This document shows positions 16,577 to 24,999 of a DNA stretch of 64,000 nucleotides, piece by piece; position 1 is the first letter of the stretch, and every line of letters starts with the position of its first letter. The stretch spans positions 667,362 through 731,361 of the forward strand of contig NZ_KE386933.1 of assembly GCF_000429645.1 (NCBI RefSeq), in the 5' to 3' direction. The notes below the pieces were generated by a model. The model did no database searches. It saw only the letters and a list, made by a program, of their open reading frames with translations, and was not told the DNA's origin. The stretch is from Niveispirillum irakense DSM 11586. GTDB taxonomy: Bacteria; Pseudomonadota; Alphaproteobacteria; Azospirillales; Azospirillaceae. The position numbers and the translations under genes are program-made.

Positions 16577-17509
16577 ATGCAACGTTTCCGCTTTGCCCAC
16601 CTGTCCGACCCGCATCTGCCGCTGGAGCCTGACCGGCTTCGCGGGCGGGGTCTGCTGTCCAAGCAGCTTTTGAGCTACCTGTCCTGGCGGCGCAAAAGAA
16701 GGCATCACCACCGCCCGGATGTGCTGGCAGCGCTGGTGGCCGATATCCATGCCCATGCCCCCGACCATGTCGCGGTGACTGGTGATATCGCCAATATCTC
16801 CCTGCCCGGTGAGTTCACCCGCGGACGGGAATGGCTGGAAAGCGTCGGTCTGCCAGGGCAGGTCAGCTATATTCCGGGCAATCATGACGCGATGGTCACG
16901 GTGCCGTTCGGTCAGGGGCTTGGCTTGTGGCGGGACTATATGGAAGGCGATGTGGTCGCCGCTCCCGGCTCCAGCCTGCCCGACGGGCTTTTCCCCTATG
17001 TCCGTCGGCGGGGGCCGGTCGCTTTTATCGGTTTGAATTCCGGCCTGCCGACCCTGCCGCTGCTGGCGACCGGCCGGCTGGGCACGGCGCAGGTGGAAGC
17101 ACTGGGGGATATTCTGTCCGACCTGGGGCGGCAGGGACTGTTTCGCGTCGTCATGGTGCATCATCCCGTGGCGGATGGTGTGGTCAAACCCCGTAAGGGT
17201 CTGACTGATCGGGCGCGCCTGCGGGCGGTTCTCGCCCGCCATGGGGCGGAGATGCTGCTGCATGGCCATGCGCACCGGGCCAGCCTTTCCACCATTGCCG
17301 GTCCATCCGGCATCATTCCCTGCCTCACCGTGCCCTCGGCTTCCTGTGGCGGGCTTGGCAAGGATGAGGCGGCGAAATGGAACCTCGTCACGGTGATGCG
17401 GGAAGCAGACGGCTGGCGGGTCCAGGTGGACATACGTGGCTATGATAGGCGGGAAGGTATCATCCCCACGGGTGGTTACACATTGTTAGTGCCGTTTCCG
17501 ACCGTTTAA
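16577..17509 (+). CDS. calcineurin-like metallophosphoesterase
   Basis: 310 residues. Dimetal site motifs appear in order: SDPHL (D11, H13), VTGDIAN, GNHD, HHP and GHAH, diagnostic for the calcineurin-like phosphoesterase superfamily (close to the Icc/cpdA-like branch). It may hydrolyse a phosphomonoester, a phosphodiester or a nucleotide-lipid such as UDP- or CDP-linked lipids. It is divergent from the cpgA-like gene with less than 100 bases between them, and leads the second forward block of the sphingolipid locus. The substrate cannot be told from sequence. Confidence 0.82.
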   Translation: MQRFRFAHLSDPHLPLEPDRLRGRGLLSKQLLSYLSWRRKRRHHHRPDVLAALVADIHAHAPDHVAVTGDIANISLPGEFTRGREWLESVGLPGQVSYIPGNHDAMVTVPFGQGLGLWRDYMEGDVVAAPGSSLPDGLFPYVRRRGPVAFIGLNSGLPTLPLLATGRLGTAQVEALGDILSDLGRQGLFRVVMVHHPVADGVVKPRKGLTDRARLRAVLARHGAEMLLHGHAHRASLSTIAGPSGIIPCLTVPSASCGGLGKDEAAKWNLVTVMREADGWRVQVDIRGYDRREGIIPTGGYTLLVPFPTV

Positions 17510-17587
17510 GCCTGCTTAGTCGCTTTGCCTGGGCGCGGAATGGTTCTATGGTGCCGCCTTTCCGGCCGTTAGCCCCCGCGTGCGCCC

Positions 17588-18037
17588 ATGACCGACGTCC
17601 CGAACGCCACCTTGCTGAAATTCGGTTACCCGCACAGCGTGGTTGCCGAAACACCGTTCTGGACAATACAGGTCCGGCCGCAGCAGCCCACACTGGGGTC
17701 CCTGGTGCTGGTCTGCCGGGAACCGGTAACAGCTTTCGGTCAGGTCAGCCCGGCTGCCTTCGCCGCCCTTCAGCCCGTTGTGACACGGCTGGAGGCAGTG
17801 CTACGCCGTTTCGTCGATTATCAGAAAATCAACTATCTGATGCTGATGATGGTCGATCCCGATGTGCATTTTCACGTTATCCCGCGTTATCAGGGGGAAC
17901 GGGATTTCCAGGGCACGGTTTTCACCGATGCCGGCTGGCCCGGTCCACCCAATCTGGGGGCGGCTGTGCCCCTGGATGCGGCAGCGATGGCGGAAATGAC
18001 AGCCCTGTTGAAGCGGCTGTGGGACGAGGTGGCGTGA
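17588..18037 (+). CDS. HIT-family nucleotide-binding protein
   Basis: 149 residues. The histidine-triad region reads DPDVHFHVIPRY around residues 90-100. It keeps two of the three histidines of the classic HxHxHxx motif and has Pro-Arg where the third triad position is expected, a variant seen in some bacterial diadenosine tetraphosphate hydrolase-like HIT proteins. The family hydrolyses or transfers nucleotidyl groups. It lies between the phosphoesterase and the LptF-like gene, one base before the latter's start, so a role in the locus, for example on a CDP- or AMP-linked by-product, is possible but unproven. Confidence 0.8.
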   Translation: MTDVPNATLLKFGYPHSVVAETPFWTIQVRPQQPTLGSLVLVCREPVTAFGQVSPAAFAALQPVVTRLEAVLRRFVDYQKINYLMLMMVDPDVHFHVIPRYQGERDFQGTVFTDAGWPGPPNLGAAVPLDAAAMAEMTALLKRLWDEVA

Positions 18038-18038
18038 A

Positions 18039-19298
18039 TTGATCGGAACCGGGGCGTCTGGGGCGAAGGGGCGGGCGGTCAGCACAAGGCTGATTGACCG
18101 CTATATCCTGCGCGAAACCCTGAAGCCGCTGGCGGGGTCGCTGGCGGTGGTGCTGATTGCCTTGCTGATGGAGCGGCTGCTGCGGCTGTTCGATCTGCTG
18201 GCAGTGCATGGCGGGCCGTTCGATCTGGTCGTGCGCATGGCGGCCAATCTGATCCCCCATTATCTGGGGCTGGCGCTGCCGGCAGCCTTCTTCATTTCCA
18301 TGTTCATCATCGTCGCCCGCATGGGCGAGGATAATGAGCTGGACGCCCTGCAATCGACCGGTCTGTCCGTGCCCCGTATTGCCCGCGCCTTTCTGGGGCT
18401 GGGTGCGGTACTGATGGTCTTCTCCGTTCTGCTGTTCGGCTTTCTGCAGCCCTATGGGCGCTATGGCTACAGCGCGGTCTACCATTTGGTGGTCAATGCC
18501 GCCTGGGATGCCACCGTGCCGCAGGCAACCTTCGTGGATGCGGGCGATGGGGTGACGATCAGTGCCGATATTGTCGATGGCACCGGCCGCAATCTGAACC
18601 ATGTGTTCGTCCACCAGAAGCGCCCGAATGGGGAAACCTGGGTCACCACGGCCAATAGTGGCACGCTGGCGGCAACCGCAGATCGGGAACGCATTCTCCT
18701 GACCTTGAATGACGGGGTACAGGTGCGCACCTTGCCTGACGGGCGCCAGCAGGTGCTGGATTTCGGTCGTCTGACCCTGGATCGGCCATTCCAACTGGTG
18801 ACGGAACCGTTCCGGGCGCGGGGCAGCAGTGAACGCGAGCTGACCATTATCGAACTGTGGCAGGAGATGCGTGACCCGCATTCCATCCTGCCCCTGAACC
18901 AGCTTCAGTCGGAATTCCATTCCCGTCTGGCGCGTGCCTTCAGCCTGCCCTTGCTGCCACTGTTGGCTGTGCCGATGGGGATGGCGGCCAAAAGGGCGCG
19001 GCGCGGGCAGGGCATCGCCCTGGCCACCCTGATCTTGCTGATTTACCACCACACGATCCAGTTGGGGGAGAGCCTGGCCGATATCGGCCGCGTGCCGGCC
19101 CTGCTGGGTATCTGGATTCCCTTCGCCCTGTTTGCCGCGCTCTGTGCCTGGTTATTCCGTCGCGCCCAGGTGCGACCGGGCGAGAATCCCTTTGCCGCCC
19201 TTTTCGATGGCATTGATGCGGCCCTGACCCGGCTGGCGCGGCTGTTGCCCCGCCGTGCCAAGGATAAGGACAAGGCCGGGAAGAAGGTGGCACCGTGA
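18039..19298 (+). CDS. LptF/LptG-family permease (LptF-like), likely sphingolipid exporter subunit
   Basis: 419 residues: three membrane helices near the N-terminus, a periplasmic beta-rich domain around residues 150-270 and three more helices, as in LptF/LptG (YjgP/YjgQ). The N-terminal RYILRETLKPLAGSLAVV segment and the ARMGEDNELDALQSTGLS coupling-helix region are typical. Canonical LptF and LptG extract lipopolysaccharide for the Lpt bridge with the LptB ATPase. Here the pair sits inside a ceramide locus with no lptA, lptC or lptD nearby, so I infer a paralogue that lifts the sphingolipid product. The TTG at 18039 is used; no better start lies in frame. Confidence 0.82.
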   Translation: MIGTGASGAKGRAVSTRLIDRYILRETLKPLAGSLAVVLIALLMERLLRLFDLLAVHGGPFDLVVRMAANLIPHYLGLALPAAFFISMFIIVARMGEDNELDALQSTGLSVPRIARAFLGLGAVLMVFSVLLFGFLQPYGRYGYSAVYHLVVNAAWDATVPQATFVDAGDGVTISADIVDGTGRNLNHVFVHQKRPNGETWVTTANSGTLAATADRERILLTLNDGVQVRTLPDGRQQVLDFGRLTLDRPFQLVTEPFRARGSSERELTIIELWQEMRDPHSILPLNQLQSEFHSRLARAFSLPLLPLLAVPMGMAAKRARRGQGIALATLILLIYHHTIQLGESLADIGRVPALLGIWIPFALFAALCAWLFRRAQVRPGENPFAALFDGIDAALTRLARLLPRRAKDKDKAGKKVAP

Positions 19299-20365
19299 CC
19301 AATACCATCACCCGCTATCTCACCCGTACCTTCCTGATCCGCGTTCTGTCGGTGCTGGCCGCCTTGTCGGCCCTGCTGCAATTACTGGATCTGCTGGATG
19401 CTGCCAGTTCCGTGCTGGAACGTGGCGGCGGTATCCTGGATATCCTGCGCTATGTCAGCCTGCGCCTGCCGATGATCGTGGAGCGGCTGGTGCCGCTGGC
19501 GGTGCTGATCGGCTCCCTGTCCACGCTCTGGACCTTTGCCGCCACGAATGAGTTCGTGGCCATGCGGTCGGTGGGCATGACGCCCTATCAGATCATGGGC
19601 GCGATGTTGCCGGCGGCGGTATTGCTGGCGGCTTTCCACTTTCTGATCGCTGATCAGATTGCGCCCCGGTCGGAACGGGCCTTTGTGACATGGTGGAATT
19701 CCACCACTGAGCCGGGAGAGGAGCCAGAGGCGCCGAAGCCGATCTGGTTCCGGCTGGGGAATGCTGTCGTGGGCATCCAGGATACGGGTGATGATGGTCT
19801 TAGCCTGACCGGGCTGGAACTGGTGGAGCGTGACGAAAAGGGCCGTGCCACATTGATCCTGCAGGCTGAGAAGGGTGTCTGGCAGGGTGGCGCCTGGATG
19901 TTGACCGGTGTTTCCCGCACCCGCGTCGGCACCCCGCTGGAGGTGGAGAAGCTGGCGAGCCTGCGTTGGCAGGCGCCTTTGACCCCGGCCAACCTTGTGG
20001 AATTGCGGGTGCCGACGGAGAGCATTTCCGTTAACCGTCTGCTGCGCATTCTGCACGGTGCCTGGGCTGGCAGCCAGAGCCCGGCTTATTATGCGACCCG
20101 TCTGCATTCAACCTATGCCGGCCCCCTGGCCTCCCTGGTCATGCTGCTGCTGGCGGCCCCTGTGGCCCATGGGCTGCGCCGCCGGGGTGGGGCGATGGGC
20201 AGCGTCGCCCTCGGCGTGGTCGTGGGGCTTACCTTCCTGCTATCGTCCGGGATTTTAGGGTCCATGGGGCAGGCTGGTGCCTTGCCGCCCTGGGTGGCGG
20301 TATGGTCGCCGCTGCTGTTCTTCACCGCCGTTGGCGGCGCGATCATGGTGCATGTGGAAGGGTAA
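19295..20365 (+). CDS. LptF/LptG-family permease (LptG-like), partner of the preceding gene
   Basis: 356 residues with the same helix-periplasmic domain-helix layout as the preceding gene. It has RYLTRTFLIRVLSVLAAL at the N-terminus, the ATNEFVAMRSVGMTPYQIMG coupling region and a C-terminal GSVALGVVVGLTFLLS helix. The GTG start overlaps the preceding TGA (GTGA), the usual coupling for LptF-LptG pairs that form one heterodimer. No ABC ATPase gene is near, so it would have to borrow LptB or a distant ATPase. Dedicated lipid export is inferred from location. Confidence 0.82.
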   Translation: MTNTITRYLTRTFLIRVLSVLAALSALLQLLDLLDAASSVLERGGGILDILRYVSLRLPMIVERLVPLAVLIGSLSTLWTFAATNEFVAMRSVGMTPYQIMGAMLPAAVLLAAFHFLIADQIAPRSERAFVTWWNSTTEPGEEPEAPKPIWFRLGNAVVGIQDTGDDGLSLTGLELVERDEKGRATLILQAEKGVWQGGAWMLTGVSRTRVGTPLEVEKLASLRWQAPLTPANLVELRVPTESISVNRLLRILHGAWAGSQSPAYYATRLHSTYAGPLASLVMLLLAAPVAHGLRRRGGAMGSVALGVVVGLTFLLSSGILGSMGQAGALPPWVAVWSPLLFFTAVGGAIMVHVEG

Positions 20366-20491
20366 GGGAAAGGCAGGGGGCAGACCTGTCCCGCCTTGGT
20401 GCTTGCCGTCCCGCACGCGCCGCCCTACTTTCGCAGTGCCGTAATATTTATCTCGCCTTCCCGGCGGGTGTTTCAGGAAAGGATCACGGGC

Positions 20492-21274
20492 ATGTGGGGC
20501 GATGCCTGGCGTGGCCGCAGCTATGACCTGGGGAAGATGAATCTGCGCGATCTGGCGATCGCCTATTCAACATATCCCGCTATCCAGGCCTATGCGGCCC
20601 TGGCACTGATCAGCGCCGTGCTGGCTTTGGTCTGGGTGGAAAGCTGGCTGCGCCTGGGCGCAGTGGTGCTGGTGGCATCGCTGCTCTATCCGCTGGCCTG
20701 GTATGGCATCCACCGTTACATCCTGCATGGCCGCTGGCTTTACCGGATGAAATGGTCGGCCACCCTGTGGAAGCGCATCCATTTCGACCATCATCAGGAC
20801 CCGCATAAGCTGGAAGTGCTGTTCGGCAGCCTGGCCAACACATTGCCGACCATTGCCCTGGTGACAGTGCCGGTGGGTTGGTTGATTGACGGGCAGGCGG
20901 GCGCCGCCGCTGCGCTGGCGACCGGGCTGGTGACCACCTGTGTTTATGAATTTTTCCACTGCATCCAGCACCTGAATTACAAGCCCCGCTGGGCTTGGGT
21001 GGCGCGGATCAAGCAGCTTCACCTCTACCACCATTTCCACAATGAAGACGGCAATTACGGCATCATCGCCTATGGGCCGGACATGCTGTTCGGCAGCTAT
21101 TATGCCGAAGCCAAGCAGATGCCGCGCAGCCCCACGGTTTTCAACCTGGGCTATGATCTGGCGGAAGCTGAGCGCTATCCCTGGGTGATGGAAGCAACCG
21201 GCGCCCCGCCGCGTGACCGCCCGCCGCGCCCGCCGGCCCAGACGGGTAACGAGAAGGTGAAGGCGGCATCGTGA
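20492..21274 (+). CDS. fatty acid hydroxylase / sterol desaturase family membrane di-iron enzyme
   Basis: 260 residues. Histidine clusters that would hold the di-iron centre are visible: HRYILHG, HFDHHQDPH and HLYHHFHNEDGNYG, with two or more membrane helices between. The ATG at 20492 is set by AGGAAAGGA eight bases upstream. Its stop overlaps the start of the ceramide synthase gene (GTGA), which strongly suggests that it hydroxylates the long-chain base or the N-acyl chain of the ceramide, comparable in role to eukaryotic sphinganine C4 or fatty acid 2-hydroxylases of the same superfamily. The position of hydroxylation is not predictable. Confidence 0.82.
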   Translation: MWGDAWRGRSYDLGKMNLRDLAIAYSTYPAIQAYAALALISAVLALVWVESWLRLGAVVLVASLLYPLAWYGIHRYILHGRWLYRMKWSATLWKRIHFDHHQDPHKLEVLFGSLANTLPTIALVTVPVGWLIDGQAGAAAALATGLVTTCVYEFFHCIQHLNYKPRWAWVARIKQLHLYHHFHNEDGNYGIIAYGPDMLFGSYYAEAKQMPRSPTVFNLGYDLAEAERYPWVMEATGAPPRDRPPRPPAQTGNEKVKAAS

Positions 21275-22422
21275 CCGGCACTTCCATCAATAGCGATGCC
21301 ATCCGGATCGAGCAGGTCGCCGATCCGTCCGCCATGGATCAGTTCATCCGCCTTCCTTACCGGTTGCATCAGGGCGATCCCAACTGGGTGCCGCCCCTGA
21401 TGCTGGAACGGCAGGAGGCGCTGTCACCCGCTAAGAATCCTTATTTCCAGCATGCCGAGGTGGCGTTTTTCCTGGCACGGCGCGGGGATCAGGTCGTGGG
21501 GCGCATTTCCGCCCAAGTTGACCGGCTGGCGCTGGAAACGCATCAGAACGGCACCGGCCATTTCGGCCTGCTGGCGGCGGAAAATGATCCGGCCATCGTC
21601 CAGCTTCTGCTGGCAACGGCGGAGACCTGGCTGCGGGAGCGGGGGATTACCCGCGTTATCGGTCCCTTCAACCTGTCCATCAATGAAGAGACCGGGCTGC
21701 TGGTATCGGGCTGGGACACGCCACCGATGCTGCTGATGGGCCATGATCGGGACTATCTGGGCGGATTGGTTGAGGCGGCGGGCTATGCTAAGGCCAAGGA
21801 TATTTTTGCCTATCTCTATAATATTGAACGCGATTTGCCGCGCACCGTGCGCGGCGTGATCGACCGGCCCTGGCCGACAGACTTGCGGGTCCGCCCGCTG
21901 GACATGAAGCGGTATGATGAGGATTTGAAGATCATCACTGCCATCTTCAATGATGCGTGGCTGAATAACTGGGGCTTCGTGCCGCTGACCGAGGCGGAAA
22001 TCGCCCATATGGCCAAGTCCCTTCGTCCCCTGATCAATCCCCGACTGGTGCAGATTGCCGAGGTGAAGGGCGAGCCGGTGGCATTTGGCGTGTGCCTGCC
22101 CAATCTGAACGCTGCCATCCATGATCTGGGCGGCAAGCTGTTGCCCTTTGGCTGGGCCAAATTGCTGTGGCGGCTGAAAGTGACCGGCGTGAAGACGGCG
22201 CGCGTGCCGCTGATGGGTGTGAAGCGCAATATCTCCAAAGGGTTGGTGGCGGTGCTCCCTTTCCTGGTGATTGACGCGATGCGCAAGGAAGCCAAAGCGC
22301 TGGGATACGAGAAGATCGAGCTGTCCTGGATTTTGGAAGACAATATGCCGATGCGCCGGATCATCGAAGCGTTCGGCACCACCAACTATAAAACCTATCG
22401 GCTGTATACCAAGGATCTGTGA
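21271..22422 (+). CDS. bcerS: GNAT-like bacterial ceramide synthase (bCerS-like)
   Basis: 383 residues of a GNAT-like family often annotated as dATP pyrophosphohydrolase or hypothetical protein. Recognisable blocks are LPYRLHQGDPNWVPPL near the N-terminus, FGLLAAEND, GPFNLSINEETGLL, a GWDTPPMLLMGHDRDY stretch and a C-terminal LSWILEDNMPMRRIIE. The Caulobacter enzyme of this family N-acylates the sphingoid base using acyl-CoA. It starts by overlapping the hydroxylase stop and its own TGA overlaps the next ATG (TGATG), so three genes are coupled. No membrane helix is evident. Confidence 0.82.
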   Translation: MTGTSINSDAIRIEQVADPSAMDQFIRLPYRLHQGDPNWVPPLMLERQEALSPAKNPYFQHAEVAFFLARRGDQVVGRISAQVDRLALETHQNGTGHFGLLAAENDPAIVQLLLATAETWLRERGITRVIGPFNLSINEETGLLVSGWDTPPMLLMGHDRDYLGGLVEAAGYAKAKDIFAYLYNIERDLPRTVRGVIDRPWPTDLRVRPLDMKRYDEDLKIITAIFNDAWLNNWGFVPLTEAEIAHMAKSLRPLINPRLVQIAEVKGEPVAFGVCLPNLNAAIHDLGGKLLPFGWAKLLWRLKVTGVKTARVPLMGVKRNISKGLVAVLPFLVIDAMRKEAKALGYEKIELSWILEDNMPMRRIIEAFGTTNYKTYRLYTKDL

Positions 22423-23195
22423 TGTCCCAGCCGATGACGACCCTGATCCTGGCCGGGTCGCGCGGGCCGGACGATCCGGTGGCGCGGCTGGCTGGGGTCA
22501 GCCACAAGGCCTTCGCCCCCATTGCCGGTATTCCCATGCTGGTCCGCGTTGTGCGGGCGCTGACGGCCTCGCCTACCGTGGGCACGATCCATATCGCCAT
22601 TGAACGGCCTGACCTGGTACGCGACCATCCGGAACTGGGCCTGTTGCTGGATGGCGGTCGGCTGGCCCTGCTGCCGGCGGAAGGCAGCCCCAGCCGCACC
22701 GTGGGGGCCGCCCTGGAAACCCTGGGGTCACCCCTGTTCGTCACCACGGCTGACCATGCGCTGCTACGACCGGAATGGGTGCAGTATTTCCTGAACAACC
22801 TGCCGGATGGTGCGGATGTGTGCGCCGCCCTGGCCCGGGATCATGTGGTGCAGGGGGCGGTGCCGGAAACCAAGCGCACGTATCTGCGCTTCGCGGACGG
22901 GGCTTTTTCCGGCTGCAACATGTTCGCCTTCCGCACCCCGCAAGCCGTTGGTGTTGCCCATCTATGGCGGCAGGTGGAAGCCCAGCGCAAAAATCCGCTG
23001 CGGATGATCCGCCTGCTGGGGCCGCTCTCGGTGCTGCGCTTCCTGCTCGGGCGGCTGACCCTGGGGGCGGCGCTGAAGCGCCTGGGTACCATTGCCGGCG
23101 CGCGTGCGGCGATTGTGGAAATGCCGTTCGGGCTGGCCGCCGTGGATGTGGACAAGGAAGCGGACATGGTGCTGGCGGAAAAGCTGCTGTCCTGA
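22422..23195 (+). CDS. MobA/GlmU-like nucleotidyltransferase
   Basis: 257 residues. The N-terminus has TTLILAGSRGPDDP and KAFAPIAGIPMLVRVV, the GxxKxxxxxxGxPM layout of the NTP-transferase fold, then FVTTADHALL with an acidic metal ligand (D in TADHA). The family transfers NMP to a sugar phosphate, polyol phosphate or molybdopterin. It is coupled to the ceramide synthase by a TGATG overlap. A possible job is to make the nucleotide-activated head-group donor (for example CDP-glycerol or CDP-inositol). The substrate is not predictable. Confidence 0.76.
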   Translation: MSQPMTTLILAGSRGPDDPVARLAGVSHKAFAPIAGIPMLVRVVRALTASPTVGTIHIAIERPDLVRDHPELGLLLDGGRLALLPAEGSPSRTVGAALETLGSPLFVTTADHALLRPEWVQYFLNNLPDGADVCAALARDHVVQGAVPETKRTYLRFADGAFSGCNMFAFRTPQAVGVAHLWRQVEAQRKNPLRMIRLLGPLSVLRFLLGRLTLGAALKRLGTIAGARAAIVEMPFGLAAVDVDKEADMVLAEKLLS

Positions 23196-23220
23196 CCGGT
23201 TTTTCCGGCGGCAGGACATG

Positions 23221-23252
23221 AAAAGGGGGATGGCGCGGGCCATCCCCCTTTT
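23221..23252. terminator. bidirectional rho-independent terminator
   Basis: AAAAGGGGGATGG pairs with CCATCCCCCTTTT around a short GC-rich loop (23221-23252). It closes the sphingolipid block and also the convergent ald gene. Confidence 0.9.
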
Positions 23253-23273
23253 CGTTTCAGCCATCGCGTGAGC

Positions 23274-24383
23274 TTAACCGATTACGCTTTCCGGGCTGAC
23301 CACCGGGCCCAGATGGGCAATGGCGGGGTGGGTCAGCTTGCCCTTGGCAACGTTCAGGCCGTTGCGCAGATGCACATCATCGGACAAGGCCTGCACCCAG
23401 CCCTTGTCCGCCAGGGCCAGCACGAAGGGGGCTGTGGCATTGTTCAGCGCGAAGGTGGAGGTGCGGGCAACGGCACCCGGCATGTTGGCCACGCAATAAT
23501 GGATCACGCCATCCACAACATAGGTCGGGTCCGCATGGGTGGTGGCGTGGCTGGTCTCAAAGCAGCCGCCCTGGTCGATGGCCACATCCACCAGCACGGC
23601 ACCTTTCTTCATGCGGCCAACCAGATCGCGGCTGACCAGCTTGGGGGCTTCTGCACCCGGCACCAGTACGGCGCCAATCACCAGATCGGCTTCCAGCACG
23701 GCCTGTTCGATCGTATCGACATTGGCATAGACCGTGTTCAGCCGACGGCCGAACTGCTGATCCAGCACGCGCAGCCGGTCCAGCGACTTGTCCAGCACGG
23801 TGACGTGGGCCTCCAGCCCCATGGCCATGCGGGCGGCATTGGTCCCGACCACACCACCGCCGATGATGGCCACCTTGGCCGGCGGCGTACCCGGAACGCC
23901 GCCCAGCAGGATGCCGATCCCGCCATAGGATTTTTCCAGGCAATGGGCGCCAGCCTGGATGGACATGCGCCCGGCCACTTCCGACATCGGCGCCAGCAAG
24001 GGCAGGCCGCCATTGCGGTCGGTCACGGTTTCATAGGCGATGCAGATGGCACCGGATTCCTGCAACAGCTTGGTCTGTTCCGGATCGGGCGCCAGATGCA
24101 GATAGGTGAACAGAATCTGGCCGGGGCGCAGCATGCGGCATTCCTGCGGCTGCGGCTCCTTCACCTTCACGATCATGTCGGCCTTGGCGAAAATCTCTTC
24201 CGCATTATCGATGATGGTGGCCCCGGCGGCCACATACAGGTCATCGCTTAACCCGATGGCGGTGCCTGCATCCTTCTGCACGATGACCTGATGGCCGTGC
24301 ACTACCAACTGGCGGACATTGCCGGGGATCAGGCCGACGCGATATTCGTGATTCTTGATCTCTTTCGGAACGCCGATCAGCAT
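23274..24383 (-). CDS. ald: alanine dehydrogenase
   Basis: 369 residues, the usual length. The N-terminal [17 protein letters not shown] is the alanine dehydrogenase/PNT signature 1, and the nucleotide-binding turn is [15 protein letters not shown]. It converts L-alanine to pyruvate and ammonium with NAD. The start at 24383 (MLIGVP) is preceded by GGGAGAAAAATA on the coding strand; upstream codons in the open frame are unrelated. It is divergent from the Lrp-family gene across about 127 bases, so the regulator very likely controls ald in response to alanine, as AldR does in other bacteria. Confidence 0.95.
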   Translation of the reverse strand: MLIGVPKEIKNHEYRVGLIPGNVRQLVVHGHQVIVQKDAGTAIGLSDDLYVAAGATIIDNAEEIFAKADMIVKVKEPQPQECRMLRPGQILFTYLHLAPDPEQTKLLQESGAICIAYETVTDRNGGLPLLAPMSEVAGRMSIQAGAHCLEKSYGGIGILLGGVPGTPPAKVAIIGGGVVGTNAARMAMGLEAHVTVLDKSLDRLRVLDQQFGRRLNTVYANVDTIEQAVLEADLVIGAVLVPGAEAPKLVSRDLVGRMKKGAVLVDVAIDQGGCFETSHATTHADPTYVVDGVIHYCVANMPGAVARTSTFALNNATAPFVLALADKGWVQALSDDVHLRNGLNVAKGKLTHPAIAHLGPVVSPESVIG

Positions 24384-24510
24384 TATTTTTCTCCCTGTCT
24401 TATGTGTAAAACGATACGCCTGAAGGGGTGTGAAGGTCCTTGCAAAGACAGGGGCCGCCATGGCCTGATTTCGGCGTTTCGTGCATTAAATCTGACTGAG
24501 ACGGGGGATT
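24384..24510. promoter_or_regulatory. divergent ald/lrp promoter region
   Basis: The 127 bases between two divergent gene starts must hold both promoters and probably the Lrp-type operator. I see AT-rich patches (TTATGTGTAAAACGATACG) but no unambiguous -35/-10 pair. Confidence 0.4.
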
Positions 24511-24981
24511 ATGCGGCCGATCGACCTGGACGCCATTGATCGTAAGATTCTCACCATCATCCAGGCAGATGGACGGATCAGCGTCGCCGACCTGGCAGAA
24601 CAGGTGGGCCTGTCACCGTCTGCCTGCCATCGCCGCCTGAAACGGCTGGAGGAGGAGGCGGTCATTGAAGGCTATGTCGGGCTGGTCAGTCCGGCGGCTT
24701 TGGGCCGGGGCACGTCGGTTTTCGTGCAGATCACCTTGGATCGGCAGCAAGACCAGGATCTGCGCGCGTTTGAGGCGCGGGTGATGGAATGCCCGGAGGT
24801 GATGGAATGTTATCTGATGGCTGGCGAAGCGGATTTCCTGCTCCGAGTCGTGGTGGCGGATGGCAGCGATTATGAGCGGCTGCATACCCAGACATTAACC
24901 CGCCTGCCGGGCGTGGCACGGATACGATCCAGCTTTACCCTGCGCACGGTGGCCAAAAGGACCACCGTGCCGATGGGGTAA
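24511..24981 (+). CDS. Lrp/AsnC-family transcription regulator
   Basis: 156 residues. N-terminal winged helix-turn-helix (LDAIDRKILTIIQADGRISV, then VGLSPSACHRRLKRLEEE) and C-terminal RAM/AsnC ligand domain (CPEVMECYLMAGEADFLL). Such proteins form octamers and sense amino acids. Divergence from ald marks it as the probable alanine-responsive regulator of that gene, AldR-like. GGGGGA lies just before the ATG. Confidence 0.92.
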   Translation: MRPIDLDAIDRKILTIIQADGRISVADLAEQVGLSPSACHRRLKRLEEEAVIEGYVGLVSPAALGRGTSVFVQITLDRQQDQDLRAFEARVMECPEVMECYLMAGEADFLLRVVVADGSDYERLHTQTLTRLPGVARIRSSFTLRTVAKRTTVPMG

Positions 24982-24999
24982 GCGGGCACGCGCCCTGGC

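Noticed and set aside
16481..17275. Long N-terminal extension of the CDP-alcohol transferase frame
   Set aside because: It lies antisense to the metallophosphatase gene, has shadow composition, and the GTG at 16480 is a better start.
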